From NCBI RefSeq assembly GCF_030144325.1, contig NZ_CP126307.1, forward strand, positions 744,001 through 808,000: a stretch of 64,000 nt of DNA, given 5' to 3'. The stretch's first letter is position 1. Each line of letters begins with the position of its first letter. This document shows, piece after piece, positions 27,081 to 36,562 of the stretch. The position numbers and the translations under genes were made by a program. Source of the stretch: Bosea vestrisii. GTDB lineage: Bacteria > Pseudomonadota > Alphaproteobacteria > Rhizobiales > Beijerinckiaceae. The notes under the pieces were generated by a model that had not been told where the DNA came from, made no database searches, and worked only from the letters and a program-made list of their open reading frames with translations.

Positions 27081-28208
27081 TTACTTCGGCAGCCGGCCGA
27101 TGATCTTCTGCCGGCCGTCGACGACCTCCGCGAGGAAGCTCTCGCGCTGGACATCGCCCTTCTCATCGAAGGTCGTTTCCATCAGGATACCGGGCTCCTC
27201 CTCCGGCTTGATCGTGGCGCCGTGCAGCGTCGCGGCGATCTTGGTCGGCTCGAACTTGCCGAGCTTCTCAGTCGCCCATTTCACCGCGTGAACGGCCATG
27301 TAGCCCTTGATGCCGTTATGGTCGGGCACGAATTTGAAGCGCGCCTCGAAGCGCTTGCCGAACTCCTGCAGAGCGGGGATCGGCGCATCGATGGTCTGGC
27401 CGACATGGCCGCGCACGCCTTCCGCCGCCTTGCCGGCGAGCTCGATCACCTTCTGGCTCAGGATCGTGGTCTCGCCGATCACCGGCTTGCCGACGTTCTG
27501 GTCGCGCATCGCCACCAGCAGCCGGGCGCTCTCCTCCTCGTTCAGATAGACGAAGACGGCATCGGCATTGGCGTTCTTGATCTTGATCGCGTCGGCAGCG
27601 AAATCGGCCTGGCCCTGCTCGGTCGAGAGATCGACCGAGACCGCGATGCCGCGGCTCTTCAGTTCCTTCAGGATGGCTTCGTGCCCACCCTTGCCGAAGT
27701 CGTTGTTGACCCAGACCACCGCGACCGACTTCGCCTTGACCTCGTCCTTGAGATAGGCGGCGATCTTCGGCATCGCTGCCGACTGGCTCAGCGAGGTCCG
27801 GAAGATGAAAGGGTTGCCCTGGGCCGTGTAGGACGTGCCGTCGCCGGCCGCGAGCTGGGCGATCTCGGCCCGCTGCGCGATCTGCATCGAGGCCATGATC
27901 GAGCCGGTATAGACCGGGCCCAGCACGGCGTGGGTGCCCTCGTCGATCGCGCGCTGCACGGCGGCGCGGGCATTGGCCGGGTTCGTCTGCGTGTCATAGG
28001 CGACGAAGTCGATCTTGCGGCCGAGGATGCCACCCTTGGCGTTGATCTCCTCGATCGCCAGCTCGATGCCGCTCTTCCAGTTGGTGCCGGCGGTCGCCCC
28101 TGGCCCGGAGAGCTCGGCGATGGTGACGAGCTTCACCTTGTCCTGTGCCGCCACCGGCGTCGCAGCCAGCGCGAGCGCCAGAGCCGCGGCTTTAAGAGCA
28201 TTTTTCAT
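27081..28208 (-). CDS. ABC transporter substrate-binding protein, branched-chain amino acid type
   Basis: Periplasmic solute-binding protein of 375 residues, family Peripla_BP_6 (LivJ-like). A signal peptide is clear (MKNALKAAALALALAATPVA, cleavage after AQ). The mature part begins KVKLVTIAELSGPGATAGTN. No permease or ATPase gene lies nearby, so the transporter partners must be elsewhere. The promoter region carries a site also found before the PEP-mutase-like gene, suggesting shared control by the adjacent GntR protein. The ligand may be an organic acid or amino acid connected with that enzyme, which is inference. Confidence 0.9.
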   Translation of the reverse strand: MKNALKAAALALALAATPVAAQDKVKLVTIAELSGPGATAGTNWKSGIELAIEEINAKGGILGRKIDFVAYDTQTNPANARAAVQRAIDEGTHAVLGPVYTGSIMASMQIAQRAEIAQLAAGDGTSYTAQGNPFIFRTSLSQSAAMPKIAAYLKDEVKAKSVAVVWVNNDFGKGGHEAILKELKSRGIAVSVDLSTEQGQADFAADAIKIKNANADAVFVYLNEEESARLLVAMRDQNVGKPVIGETTILSQKVIELAGKAAEGVRGHVGQTIDAPIPALQEFGKRFEARFKFVPDHNGIKGYMAVHAVKWATEKLGKFEPTKIAATLHGATIKPEEEPGILMETTFDEKGDVQRESFLAEVVDGRQKIIGRLPK

Positions 28209-28255
28209 GACGCCTCCTCCCGAGGTTCGATGGGCCGTTTGCGGCTCTCGTCCGG

Positions 28256-28288
28256 AGCATAATCTCTAGGACACTGTATGCAAGATCA
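28256..28288 (-). promoter_or_regulatory. Promoter with overlapping GntR-type operator
   Basis: The minus strand shows TTGCAT, a 16-nt spacer and TATGCT. The -35 box lies inside TGATCTTGCATAC (28276-28288), whose 11-nt core ATCTTGCATAC recurs at 29845-29855. A repressor bound here would cover the -35 box of the binding-protein gene. Confidence 0.5.
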
Positions 28289-28323
28289 TTTGACTCCTGG
28301 AAGCGCTCCGTCGCAGCGTCCCG

Positions 28324-29001
28324 TCAGGCCGGAACGCCGCCACGGCGCAGCACGTCGGCATAGGCGTCCCACGCCCGCATGATGTGTCGGTAAAGAATGG
28401 CGTCGAGATCGGCCAGGCGGCCGGCGGCGAAGGTTTCGACCATCAGGCGATGCTCGGCCATGGAGCGCTCCTGCTCGCCCTCCAGCGGCACCGAGAGATG
28501 CGTGCGCAGTGCCGCGACGCGGCCAGAGACGCCCCGATAGGCGTTGCCGAGATAGCGGTTGCCGCAATGCTGGAAGAAGACCTCGTGGAACACGGTATCG
28601 GCCCGGGCATAGTCGCGGCGGCTGCCACCCGCCTGCACCACCTCCATCGCCGCGAGCGCATCGTTCATTGCGGCGAGCGCTGCCACGCGCGCCTTGGCCA
28701 GGCATTCGCGCAGGGCCTGCGTTTCCAGCATGAAGCGGAAGACGCAGAGCTCGGCGACGTCCTCCTCGCTCGGCGCGAAGACGAAGGTGCCCTTCTTCGG
28801 CACGATCGTCACCAACCCCTGCAGCTGCAATCGCGCCAGCGCCTCACGCACCGGCGTGCGGCTGACGCCCAGGGCCTCGCTCAGCGCCTCCTCCGACAGG
28901 CTCTCGCCGAAGCCCATCTCGGCGTCGACGATCGCCGTGCGCAACCGTTCCTCGACGATCGTGACCAGGGACTTCGGCTGCTCCACTTTGAGATCAGGCA
29001 T
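28324..29001 (-). CDS. GntR-family transcriptional regulator, FCD type
   Basis: Regulator of 225 residues. The N-terminal winged helix is visible (EEALSEALGVSRTPVREALA, LQGLVTIVPKKGTFVFAPSE). The C-terminal all-helical FCD domain has metal/ligand-site histidines, among them DTVFHEVFFQHCGNRYLGNA and MAEHRLMVETFAAGRL. It overlaps the PEP-mutase-like gene by 8 nt and is probably co-transcribed with it. FCD regulators usually bind organic acids. The likely operator is the GTAT-N5-ATAC-like site before both neighbours. Confidence 0.92.
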   Translation of the reverse strand: MPDLKVEQPKSLVTIVEERLRTAIVDAEMGFGESLSEEALSEALGVSRTPVREALARLQLQGLVTIVPKKGTFVFAPSEEDVAELCVFRFMLETQALRECLAKARVAALAAMNDALAAMEVVQAGGSRRDYARADTVFHEVFFQHCGNRYLGNAYRGVSGRVAALRTHLSVPLEGEQERSMAEHRLMVETFAAGRLADLDAILYRHIMRAWDAYADVLRRGGVPA

Positions 29002-29830
29002 AGTGTTCCCGTCCCAGGAAGGCCTCGTAACTCGTCAGGTCGAGCATGCTCGGCTCCAGCGCGCGCGTCGTACCGGAGCGCTTCAGCTCGCGCGCGAAGG
29101 CTGCCATCATGTGGGCATAGGCCAGCGTCGACGACACCGGATAGCTCAGCACCTTGAAGCCGAGGCGCCCGAAATCCTCGGCGGTCAGCGGCGGGACCCT
29201 GCCCTCGACATAGTTGAACATCAGCGGCGCCTCGATCTCGCGCAGCGCTCGCTTCATTTCGTCCTCGGATTGCAGCATCTCGAGCAGCACGAGATCGGCG
29301 CCGGCCTGCGCATAGGCCTTGCCGCGGGCGATCGCCTCGTCGAGCCCGAGCGGCAGCCGTGCATCCGAGCGGCCGATGATCAGGAAATCGGGATCGCGCC
29401 GGGTCGCCACCGCGATGCGGATCTTCTCGGCCTGTTCCTCGCGCGTGACCAGCGCGAGCCCCGCCATGGCGCCGCAGCGCTTCGGCGTGACCTGGTCCTC
29501 GAGATGGATCGCAGCGACGCCGGCCGCCTCGTATTCGGCGACCGTCCGGGCGACGTTGTTGAGATTGCCATAGCCGGTATCGGCATCGGCGATCAGCGGC
29601 ACCTTGATCGCGGCAGCCAGCGCCCGGCCGCGCGCCACCATCTCGGTCATGGTCAGGAGGCCAATGTCCGGCGCACCGATCAGACTGGCGGACAGGCCGT
29701 TGCCGGTCATGTAGACCGCCTCGAACCCGGCCTGCTCGAGCGCCCGCGCGCCGATGGCGTCATGGCAGCCGGGCGCGACCACGAGGCCGGGCTGGCGCAG
29801 CCTGTCGGCAAGCGAATGGCGGGGACTCAT
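28994..29830 (-). CDS. Isocitrate lyase / PEP mutase superfamily enzyme
   Basis: TIM-barrel enzyme of 278 residues in the PEP mutase/2-methylisocitrate lyase superfamily. Metal-site residues are visible in LIADADTGYGN and HLEDQVTPKRCG; the KRCG loop is the lyase-type gating loop. Candidate activities are oxaloacetate decarboxylase, 2-methylisocitrate lyase-like or carboxyphosphonoenolpyruvate mutase-like. No prp or phosphonate genes are adjacent, so I do not choose. The start at 29830 has GGAG nearby. A GntR-type site lies 15 nt upstream of the start. Confidence 0.88.
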   Translation of the reverse strand: MSPRHSLADRLRQPGLVVAPGCHDAIGARALEQAGFEAVYMTGNGLSASLIGAPDIGLLTMTEMVARGRALAAAIKVPLIADADTGYGNLNNVARTVAEYEAAGVAAIHLEDQVTPKRCGAMAGLALVTREEQAEKIRIAVATRRDPDFLIIGRSDARLPLGLDEAIARGKAYAQAGADLVLLEMLQSEDEMKRALREIEAPLMFNYVEGRVPPLTAEDFGRLGFKVLSYPVSSTLAYAHMMAAFARELKRSGTTRALEPSMLDLTSYEAFLGREHYA

Positions 29831-29842
29831 CGCGATCTCCAG

Positions 29843-29860
29843 TCCGTATGCAAGATACAG
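29843..29860 (-). promoter_or_regulatory. Putative GntR operator before the PEP-mutase-like gene
   Basis: The minus strand has GTATCTTGCATAC, an inverted repeat GTAT-N5-ATAC. Its ATCTTGCATAC part is identical to the site before the binding-protein gene. It sits between the probable promoter and the ribosome-binding site. Confidence 0.5.
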
Positions 29861-29925
29861 GAAGCTGGCACGGCGCGCACCGGGACGCCAGTCCCGAACG
29901 CCTCCGCCAATTGGTTAGCGCCAGA

Positions 29926-29957
29926 ATCAAAAAGGGCGGCGTTGCCGCCGCCCTTTC
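29926..29957 (-). terminator. Rho-independent terminator of tuf copy 2
   Basis: On the minus strand AAAGGGCGGCG-GCAA-CGCCGCCC is followed by TTTTTGATT, ~20 nt after the tuf stop. Confidence 0.92.
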
Positions 29958-29978
29958 CCAAATCGCTCTAGGTGTCGA

Positions 29979-31169
<1,191 letters not shown>

Positions 31170-31217
31170 GACACCTTGTTCCTGACGATGCCCGCGCAGG
31201 GCCGGAAAAACGCGGTC

Positions 31218-31246
31218 GCATTAGGGGGTTTTGGGACGAAGCGCAA
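31218..31246 (-). promoter_or_regulatory. Candidate promoter of tuf copy 2
   Basis: The minus strand shows TTGCGC, a 17-nt spacer and TAATGC, ~50 nt upstream of the tuf start. Confidence 0.55.
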
Positions 31247-31369
31247 GTTGCAGGCAAAGTTTCGCGCCAGAGCACGCTGCGCGCAGGCCACTTGCCGCCG
31301 CAACATCATGACGGCAGAACCATTTTCGAATCCGCCAGCCCCCCGGCTGGCCTCGCTTTGGAGCTGACC

Positions 31370-31681
31370 ATGACCGAACCCAAGCCCGGCCCGCGCATCG
31401 CCATCACCTATTGCAGCATGTGCAACTGGCTGCTCCGCTCCGCCTGGATGGCGCAGGAGCTGCTGCAGACCTTCGGCCAGGATCTCGGCGAGGTCGTGCT
31501 GATCCCGCGCACCGGCGGCATCTTCCAGATCCACTACGATGGCGAGCTGATCTGGGACCGCACTGTCGATGGCGGCTTCCCCGACGTGAAGCAGCTCAAG
31601 CAGCGCGTGCGCGACCGGCTCGATCCCGAGCGCGATCTCGGCCATCTCGACGACCACAAGAAGAAGCTCGTGCAGGGCTGA
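31370..31681 (+). CDS. SelT/SelW/SelH family (Rdx-type) protein
   Basis: Small thioredoxin-like protein of 103 residues with the redox motif C15-S-M-C18 (ITYCSMCNWLLRSAWMAQEL), the cysteine version of the selenoprotein W CxxU site. It also has the family GGIFQIHYDGELIWDR segment. The start is the ATG 31370-31372; the frame is open further upstream but that part is not protein-like. The function is not well defined in bacteria; a thiol-redox role is assumed. It is transcribed away from tuf copy 2. Confidence 0.88.
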   Translation: MTEPKPGPRIAITYCSMCNWLLRSAWMAQELLQTFGQDLGEVVLIPRTGGIFQIHYDGELIWDRTVDGGFPDVKQLKQRVRDRLDPERDLGHLDDHKKKLVQG

Positions 31682-31695
31682 GTTGCCCTACCCCC

Positions 31696-31814
31696 AGCCC
31701 TCATCCTGAGGAGCCGCGCGCAGCGGCGTCTCGAAGGATGCTTCAGGAGGTTCCAGAGACAGCTGAACCATCCTTCGAGACGCGGACTAGCGTCCGCTCC
31801 TCAGGATGAGGGCT
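31696..31814. repeat. Palindromic intergenic repeat, copy 1
   Basis: The 119-bp element begins AGCCCTCATCCTGAGGAGC and ends with the reverse complement GCTCCTCAGGATGAGGGCT. Inner arms are GTCTCGAAGGATG and CATCCTTCGAGACG. It is in the same family as the copies at 33728, 42554 and 44468. It lies between two genes and covers no ORF of note. Confidence 0.93.
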
Positions 31815-31835
31815 GTAGGAGTTGCGACAGGCTTC

Positions 31836-32684
31836 TCAGATGCCGCCGCCGCAATCGCCGGCAAGGATCTGGTCCATCGAGCGCGACGGCTCGGCGCAGC
31901 CGGCCTCGCCAACCACCTTGGCCGGCACACCGGCGACCGTAGTGTTGCGCGGCACCGCCGCGAGCACGACCGAGCCGGCCGCGACGCGGGCGCATTGCCC
32001 GACTTCGATATTCCCGAGGATCTTGGCGCCGGCGCCGATCAGCACGCCCTTGCGGATCTTCGGATGACGGTCACCGCCCTGCTTGCCGGTGCCGCCCAAA
32101 GTCACGTCCTGCAGCATCGAGACATTGTCCTCGATCACCGTGGTCTCGCCGACAACGAGGCCCGTGGCGTGGTCGAGGAAGATGCCCTTGCCGATCTTCG
32201 CAGCCGGATTGATGTCGGTCTGGAACACCTCCGACGAGCGGCTCTGCAGATAGAGCGCGAAGTCGCGCCGGTCCTGCCGCCACAGCCAGTTCGCCAGGCG
32301 GTGCGTCTGCAGCGCGTGGAAGCCCTTGAAATAGAGCACCGGCTCGATCAGCCGGTAGCAGGCGGGATCGCGGTCGAGCACGGCGACGACATCGGCGCGG
32401 ATGCCCTGGCCGATCTCGGCATCGGCCTCGATCGCCTCGTCGAAAGCCTGCGCGATCAGTTCCGCCGGCACGGCGCCATGGCCGAGGCGCGCCGCGACGC
32501 GATGGCCCACTGCAGCCTCGAAGCTCGGCTGGTTCGCGATCGTCGCCAGGATGAAGCTCGCCATCGCCGGCTCGCTCGCGATCGCCAGCTCCGCCTCGTT
32601 GCGCAGCCGCGACCAGACCGGGTCGACGCGGTCGAGGCCGGTCGCGGGATCGCGGATATCGATATTCGGGCGCCCGGATGGCAT
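31836..32684 (-). CDS. cysE: Serine O-acetyltransferase
   Basis: Transfers acetyl from acetyl-CoA to serine, the first step of cysteine synthesis. It has 282 residues. The helical N-terminal half is followed by a left-handed hexapeptide-repeat beta helix (KIGKGIFLDHATGLVVGETT, TVIEDNVSMLQDVTLGGTGK, KGVLIGAGAKILGNIEVGQC). The catalytic His is in LDHATG, and the C-terminal tail that can dock O-acetylserine sulfhydrylase ends in Ile. It is transcribed alone. Confidence 0.96.
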   Translation of the reverse strand: MPSGRPNIDIRDPATGLDRVDPVWSRLRNEAELAIASEPAMASFILATIANQPSFEAAVGHRVAARLGHGAVPAELIAQAFDEAIEADAEIGQGIRADVVAVLDRDPACYRLIEPVLYFKGFHALQTHRLANWLWRQDRRDFALYLQSRSSEVFQTDINPAAKIGKGIFLDHATGLVVGETTVIEDNVSMLQDVTLGGTGKQGGDRHPKIRKGVLIGAGAKILGNIEVGQCARVAAGSVVLAAVPRNTTVAGVPAKVVGEAGCAEPSRSMDQILAGDCGGGI

Positions 32685-32820
32685 GGCGTTCTCCGCTGCG
32701 GTTCGCTCGTAGTTGAATCTAGCACGGGAAGGTCGCGCCAGAGCACATGGCTTCGCCTTCTAGCTGAATCAAGCGGCGAAGAACAAGAATCGATTTGCGA
32801 GGCAATAGTCGCAAGCCATT

Positions 32821-32864
32821 GTCGTAGAATAATATTCTACCTGAGGAGATTATTATTCTACGAC
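32821..32864. promoter_or_regulatory. AT-rich overlapping hairpins at the hydrolase 3' end
   Basis: A perfect 14-bp inverted repeat (GTCGTAGAATAATA at 32821-32834, its complement at 32851-32864, loop 16 nt) encloses a competing 17-bp near-palindrome GTAGAATAATATTCTAC (32824-32840). It covers the stop codon of the alpha/beta hydrolase. It is strikingly AT-rich for this genome and could act as a bidirectional transcription end. Confidence 0.6.
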
Positions 32865-33625
32865 CGCTGCGCCAGAAACTCGACGACTGCCTGCTTGTGC
32901 GTGCGATCGCCGACCGCGAGATTGTGATCGCGCCCTTCGATGGCGAAGCTTTGCGCGCCGGGGATCAAAGCCGCCAGCTCCGGGCCGGAACCGGAGACGT
33001 CGTCCTTGGTGCCGACACTGACCAGGGTCGGCACCGCGATCCGGCCGACCTCCTCCTTGCTCAGCGTCTGGCGCGTACCGCGAATGCACGCCGCGAGTGC
33101 TCCGAGGTCGCTGCCGGTGTTCTCGGCGAAGGCGCGGAACATGCGCTGCATCGGATCGGTCAGGTCGGCGAGCGAAGGCGCTTCCATCGCGTCGGCGATG
33201 CCGAGCGGCAGGCCGACGCCCTCGACCAGATGGATGCCGAGCCCGCCGAGCAGGAGCGAGCGCACGCGCTTAGGGTGGGCGAGCGTCAGGTGCGACGAGA
33301 TCCGCGCGCCCATCGAATAGCCCATGATGTCGGCGCGTTCGATCGAGAGATGGTCCATCAGCCGCCGCGCATCCTCGGCCATGATGTTCGAGTGATAGGC
33401 TTCCGGGTCGTAGAGCTTCTGGCTGCGGCCATGGCCGCGATTGTCGTAGAGCACGACGCGCCGGCCGGCATGGGTCAGCGTCTTGGTCCACTGCGTGTTG
33501 ACCCAGTTCACCGCATGGCTCGAGCCGAAGCCATGGATCAGCACGATCGGGTCGCCGGCGCCCTCACCGGTCGGGGCGAGGTCGAGATAGGCGATCGCAA
33601 CGCCATCGGAATCGAATGTCTGCAT
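32858..33625 (-). CDS. Alpha/beta hydrolase
   Basis: Predicted hydrolase of 255 residues with the alpha/beta fold. The oxyanion-hole stretch is VLIHGFGSSHAVNW, the nucleophile elbow is IMGYSMGARIS (GxSxG), and the catalytic His is probably in EGRDHNLAVGD. It has no signal peptide and should be cytosolic. The substrate is unknown; esterase or lactonase-like members share these motifs. The stop codon lies inside an AT-rich hairpin. Confidence 0.9.
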   Translation of the reverse strand: MQTFDSDGVAIAYLDLAPTGEGAGDPIVLIHGFGSSHAVNWVNTQWTKTLTHAGRRVVLYDNRGHGRSQKLYDPEAYHSNIMAEDARRLMDHLSIERADIMGYSMGARISSHLTLAHPKRVRSLLLGGLGIHLVEGVGLPLGIADAMEAPSLADLTDPMQRMFRAFAENTGSDLGALAACIRGTRQTLSKEEVGRIAVPTLVSVGTKDDVSGSGPELAALIPGAQSFAIEGRDHNLAVGDRTHKQAVVEFLAQRS

Positions 33626-33727
33626 CTACCCTGCCGCCAGCTGCTTTTTGATCTGTAGGCTGGTCTGCCATGGCGGCGTGGCTTTGGGTAGCTGCAGTCA
33701 GCGCAGAGAAGCGGCTTGAATTTATCG

Positions 33728-33845
33728 AGCCCTCATCCTGAGGAGCGCCGTAGGCGCGTCTCGAAGGATACTCCAGGAGGTTCCGGAACCAGCTGGAACA
33801 TCCTTCGAGACGCGCTCCTGCGGAGCGCTCCTCAGGATGAGGGCT
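33728..33845. repeat. Palindromic intergenic repeat, copy 2
   Basis: 118 bp, same family as 31696-31814. The outer arms are near-perfect reverse complements, and the inner arms are GTCTCGAAGGAT and ATCCTTCGAGACG. It occupies most of the gap between the hydrolase and the acyltransferase-like gene. Confidence 0.93.
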
Positions 33846-33899
33846 GGGAGAAGCCCGACGCCCCTTTCCGCAACGCCGCGCGCCGCTTATGACGAAGCC

Positions 33900-34862
33900 A
33901 TGAGCGAGCAAGCGCAATCTTCGGCCGGCGGCCGTATCGAACTGGTCGATCTGGCCCGCGGCATCGCGCTCCTGGCGATGTTCGTCTACCACTTCGCCTA
34001 CGACCTCTCCTACTTCCGGCTGATCAGCGTCGATGTCGTCAGCGATCCCGGCTGGCGCGCCTTCGCCCGGCTGATCGCCGGCTCCTTCCTGGCGATCGTC
34101 GGCTTCAGCCTGGTGCTGGCGACGCGCAACGGCTTTGATCGCGGCAACTATCTGCGCCGTCTCGCTCTGGTCGCCTGCGCTGCGGTCCTGGTCACTTCCG
34201 CGACCTGGTTCGCCCTGCCGGACATCTTCATCTTCTTCGGCATCCTCCACCATATCGCGCTGGCGAGCGTGCTGGCCCTGCCCTTCCTGTTCCTGCCGAC
34301 CGCCGTCATCGCGCTCGCGGCCGTCGTGGTCTTCGCCCTGCCCTTCATCCTGGGGCACGACCTCTTCACGCAGGACTGGCTCTCCTTCCTCGGCTTTGGC
34401 CCCTGGCCGCTCACCGCCGATTTCGTGCCGGTCTTCCCCTGGCTCGGCTGCGTGCTCGCCGGCATGGCGCTGGCGCGGATCGCTCTCCCGAAAGCGCAGG
34501 AGAGCAGCTGGGGCCGCTGGCGAGCAACATCCGCTCCGGCCAGGCTCGTTGTCCTCGGCGGTCGCAACAGCTTGTTCGTCTATCTCGTCCACCAGCCGCT
34601 CTTCATCGGAGCGCTGTTCCTGTTCATGCAGGCAACCGGCCCGAAGCTGCCCGACGCGGAAGCGGTCACCTTCCTCACCTCCTGCCAGCGCTCCTGCACC
34701 GCGACAGGCACGCCGAAGGAGATCTGCGAGCGCGTCTGCGGCTGCTCCATGGACGGGCTCAAGCAGGCCAATCTCTGGGTCAAGGCGCTTGCCGACGCGC
34801 TCAGCCCGGCGGAAACCGAGCAGGCTCGCGGGATCGGCCAGACCTGCGCCCGCCAACCCTGA
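33900..34862 (+). CDS. DUF1624 / heparan-alpha-glucosaminide N-acetyltransferase-like membrane protein
   Basis: Multi-spanning inner-membrane protein of 320 residues. The N-terminus GRIELVDLARGIALLAMFVY and HFAYDLSYF is the DUF1624 signature, and an invariant-type His is present in FFGILHHIALASVLALPF. Related proteins move acyl groups across or onto membrane-facing sugars; the substrate is unknown here. An unusual feature is a Cys-rich stretch near the C-terminus (SCQRSCTATG with ICERVCGCSMDG, five cysteines) between the last membrane helices. The start is the ATG 33900-33902. Confidence 0.85.
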   Translation: MSEQAQSSAGGRIELVDLARGIALLAMFVYHFAYDLSYFRLISVDVVSDPGWRAFARLIAGSFLAIVGFSLVLATRNGFDRGNYLRRLALVACAAVLVTSATWFALPDIFIFFGILHHIALASVLALPFLFLPTAVIALAAVVVFALPFILGHDLFTQDWLSFLGFGPWPLTADFVPVFPWLGCVLAGMALARIALPKAQESSWGRWRATSAPARLVVLGGRNSLFVYLVHQPLFIGALFLFMQATGPKLPDAEAVTFLTSCQRSCTATGTPKEICERVCGCSMDGLKQANLWVKALADALSPAETEQARGIGQTCARQP

Positions 34863-34984
34863 TCGGCTCGTCGCGCAGCGGCGACAGGTCACGGCAGCAT
34901 CGATGTTGGTCTGCTTCACGCGCGCTGGCGCGGGCTGCGGCGAACGATTATGGTGCCGCCCAAATCGCAAGGACGAGACCAGCC

Positions 34985-35239
34985 ATGGCCGATCACGGCA
35001 CCCCGCATTTCCACAATGATCCCGGTGTCGCCGTGATCCATGTCGGCGCGCGCGAGTTCATGTGCATCGGCGCCAAGCCGCCCTTCGACCACCCGCATGT
35101 CTTCCTCGACATGGGCTCGGACGACGAGATCGTCTGCCCCTATTGCTCGACGCTGTTCAAATACGAGCCGTCGGTCGGCCACGGCCATTGCAAGCCGGCC
35201 GAGTGCGAATACCACGACACCGCCGCCAAAGCGGCGTGA
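34985..35239 (+). CDS. Zinc-finger domain protein (zf-CHCC type)
   Basis: Small protein of 84 residues with CPYCSTLFKYEP and GHCKPAEC plus several His residues, matching the zf-CHCC family related to the complex I accessory subunit NDUFS6. A role in respiratory complex I assembly is plausible by homology only. The start is MADHGTPHFHNDPGVAVIHV. It lies 36 nt before the FAD monooxygenase and may share its transcript. Confidence 0.85.
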   Translation: MADHGTPHFHNDPGVAVIHVGAREFMCIGAKPPFDHPHVFLDMGSDDEIVCPYCSTLFKYEPSVGHGHCKPAECEYHDTAAKAA

Positions 35240-35275
35240 GGCACATCCCGCCGGGGGCGCGGCGGGAATAACCAG

Positions 35276-36472
35276 ATGGCCAATCTCCCGATCCTCATCG
35301 CGGGCGCCGGTATCGGCGGCTTGACCGCCGCGATCGCGCTCGCCCGCCGCGGCGTTCCCGTCGCCATCGCCGAGAAGCGCACGCGCTTCGACGAGGCCGG
35401 CGCCGGCATCCAGGTCTCGCCCAATGCCGGGCGGGTGCTCGAATCGCTCGATCTCGGCCTGGCCTTGCGTCGCGCCGCGATCCGGCCCGAAGCGCTGGCG
35501 ATCGGCCATTGGGGCGGCGGCAAGCCGCTGCTCGCCATGCCCTTCGCCCCGCCGGTCGAGGGCGCGACGCCGTCGCGTTCGCTGAAGCGCGCCGACCTGC
35601 ACCAGCTCCTGCTCGATTCGGCCCGGACCTTGCCGAACATCCGCTGGATCATCGGCCGCGGCCTCATCGATGCGCACGAGAACGAGGGCAGCATCACGGT
35701 CACGCTCGGCACCGACAGCGGTGGGACCGAGACGGTCGAGGCGATGGGCCTGATCGGCGCCGACGGCCTCTGGTCGCGCGCCCGTGCCCTCGTCGGAGAT
35801 GCCGGCGAACCTGGCTTCACCGGCTGGGAGGCCTGGCGCTCGCTGATCCCGGCGGAAGGGTTGCCGGAGGCCCTGCGTCGCCCGGCGGTGGCGCTGCATC
35901 TCGGCTCAGCCCGCCATGCGGTGCATTACCCCGTCTCTGGCGGCAAGGAGATCAACCTCGTCCTGATCCGCGCCGCGCGCGAGGCACGCCCCGGCTGGTC
36001 GCGCGAGGGCGAGGCGTCGCAGTTGACCGAGATCGCCGGCAATGCCGGCCCCGGCCTGCGCGAATTGATCGAGCGCGCGCCGAGCTGGCGGATCTGGTCG
36101 CTCTACGACCGCGCGCCCGCCCGGATGGCGAAGGGCCGCATCGCCCTGCTCGGCGACGCCGCCCATCCGATCCTGCCCTTCCTGGCCCAGGGTGCCGCGC
36201 TTGCCATCGAGGACGCTGCGGTGCTGGCGCACGAGCTCGCCTCGCGGCTGGCGACCGATGGGACAGCGGCCGTGCCGGCGGCGCTTGCAGCCTATGCCAA
36301 GGCACGTACCGAACGGGCCGCGCGCGTCCAGCAGGCCAGCCGCAAGAACGGCGAGGCCTATCATCTCGGCCGGCCGTGGAGCTATGCCCGCGACTTCGCC
36401 ATGCGCCGCATGGGTCCGGGCGGCATGCGCCAGCGCCATGCCTGGATCTATGACTGGCGCGCGCCATCCTGA
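35276..36472 (+). CDS. FAD-dependent aromatic monooxygenase-like protein
   Basis: Flavoprotein of 398 residues. The N-terminal Rossmann motif is LIAGAGIGGLTAAIALARRG, the middle motif GADGLWSRARALVGDAGEPG, and the FAD-binding GDAAHPILPFLAQGAALAIE. This is the group A flavoprotein monooxygenase family (salicylate/6-hydroxynicotinate hydroxylase-like). The substrate cannot be told from sequence. It is complete, starting MANLPILIAGAGIGG. Confidence 0.9.
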   Translation: MANLPILIAGAGIGGLTAAIALARRGVPVAIAEKRTRFDEAGAGIQVSPNAGRVLESLDLGLALRRAAIRPEALAIGHWGGGKPLLAMPFAPPVEGATPSRSLKRADLHQLLLDSARTLPNIRWIIGRGLIDAHENEGSITVTLGTDSGGTETVEAMGLIGADGLWSRARALVGDAGEPGFTGWEAWRSLIPAEGLPEALRRPAVALHLGSARHAVHYPVSGGKEINLVLIRAAREARPGWSREGEASQLTEIAGNAGPGLRELIERAPSWRIWSLYDRAPARMAKGRIALLGDAAHPILPFLAQGAALAIEDAAVLAHELASRLATDGTAAVPAALAAYAKARTERAARVQQASRKNGEAYHLGRPWSYARDFAMRRMGPGGMRQRHAWIYDWRAPS

Positions 36473-36562
36473 CGAAATCGTCATCCCTTCGGCTCGACCG
36501 ATCTCGTCAACGCCGCATTCGCTTCCTAGATTATCCGCGGGTGACACGAAACGAAACGAGCC

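Noticed and set aside
33564..34970. 468-codon minus-strand frame
   Set aside because: It runs through a palindromic repeat and opposite a clear membrane-protein gene; low-complexity Glu/Asp/Arg sequence.
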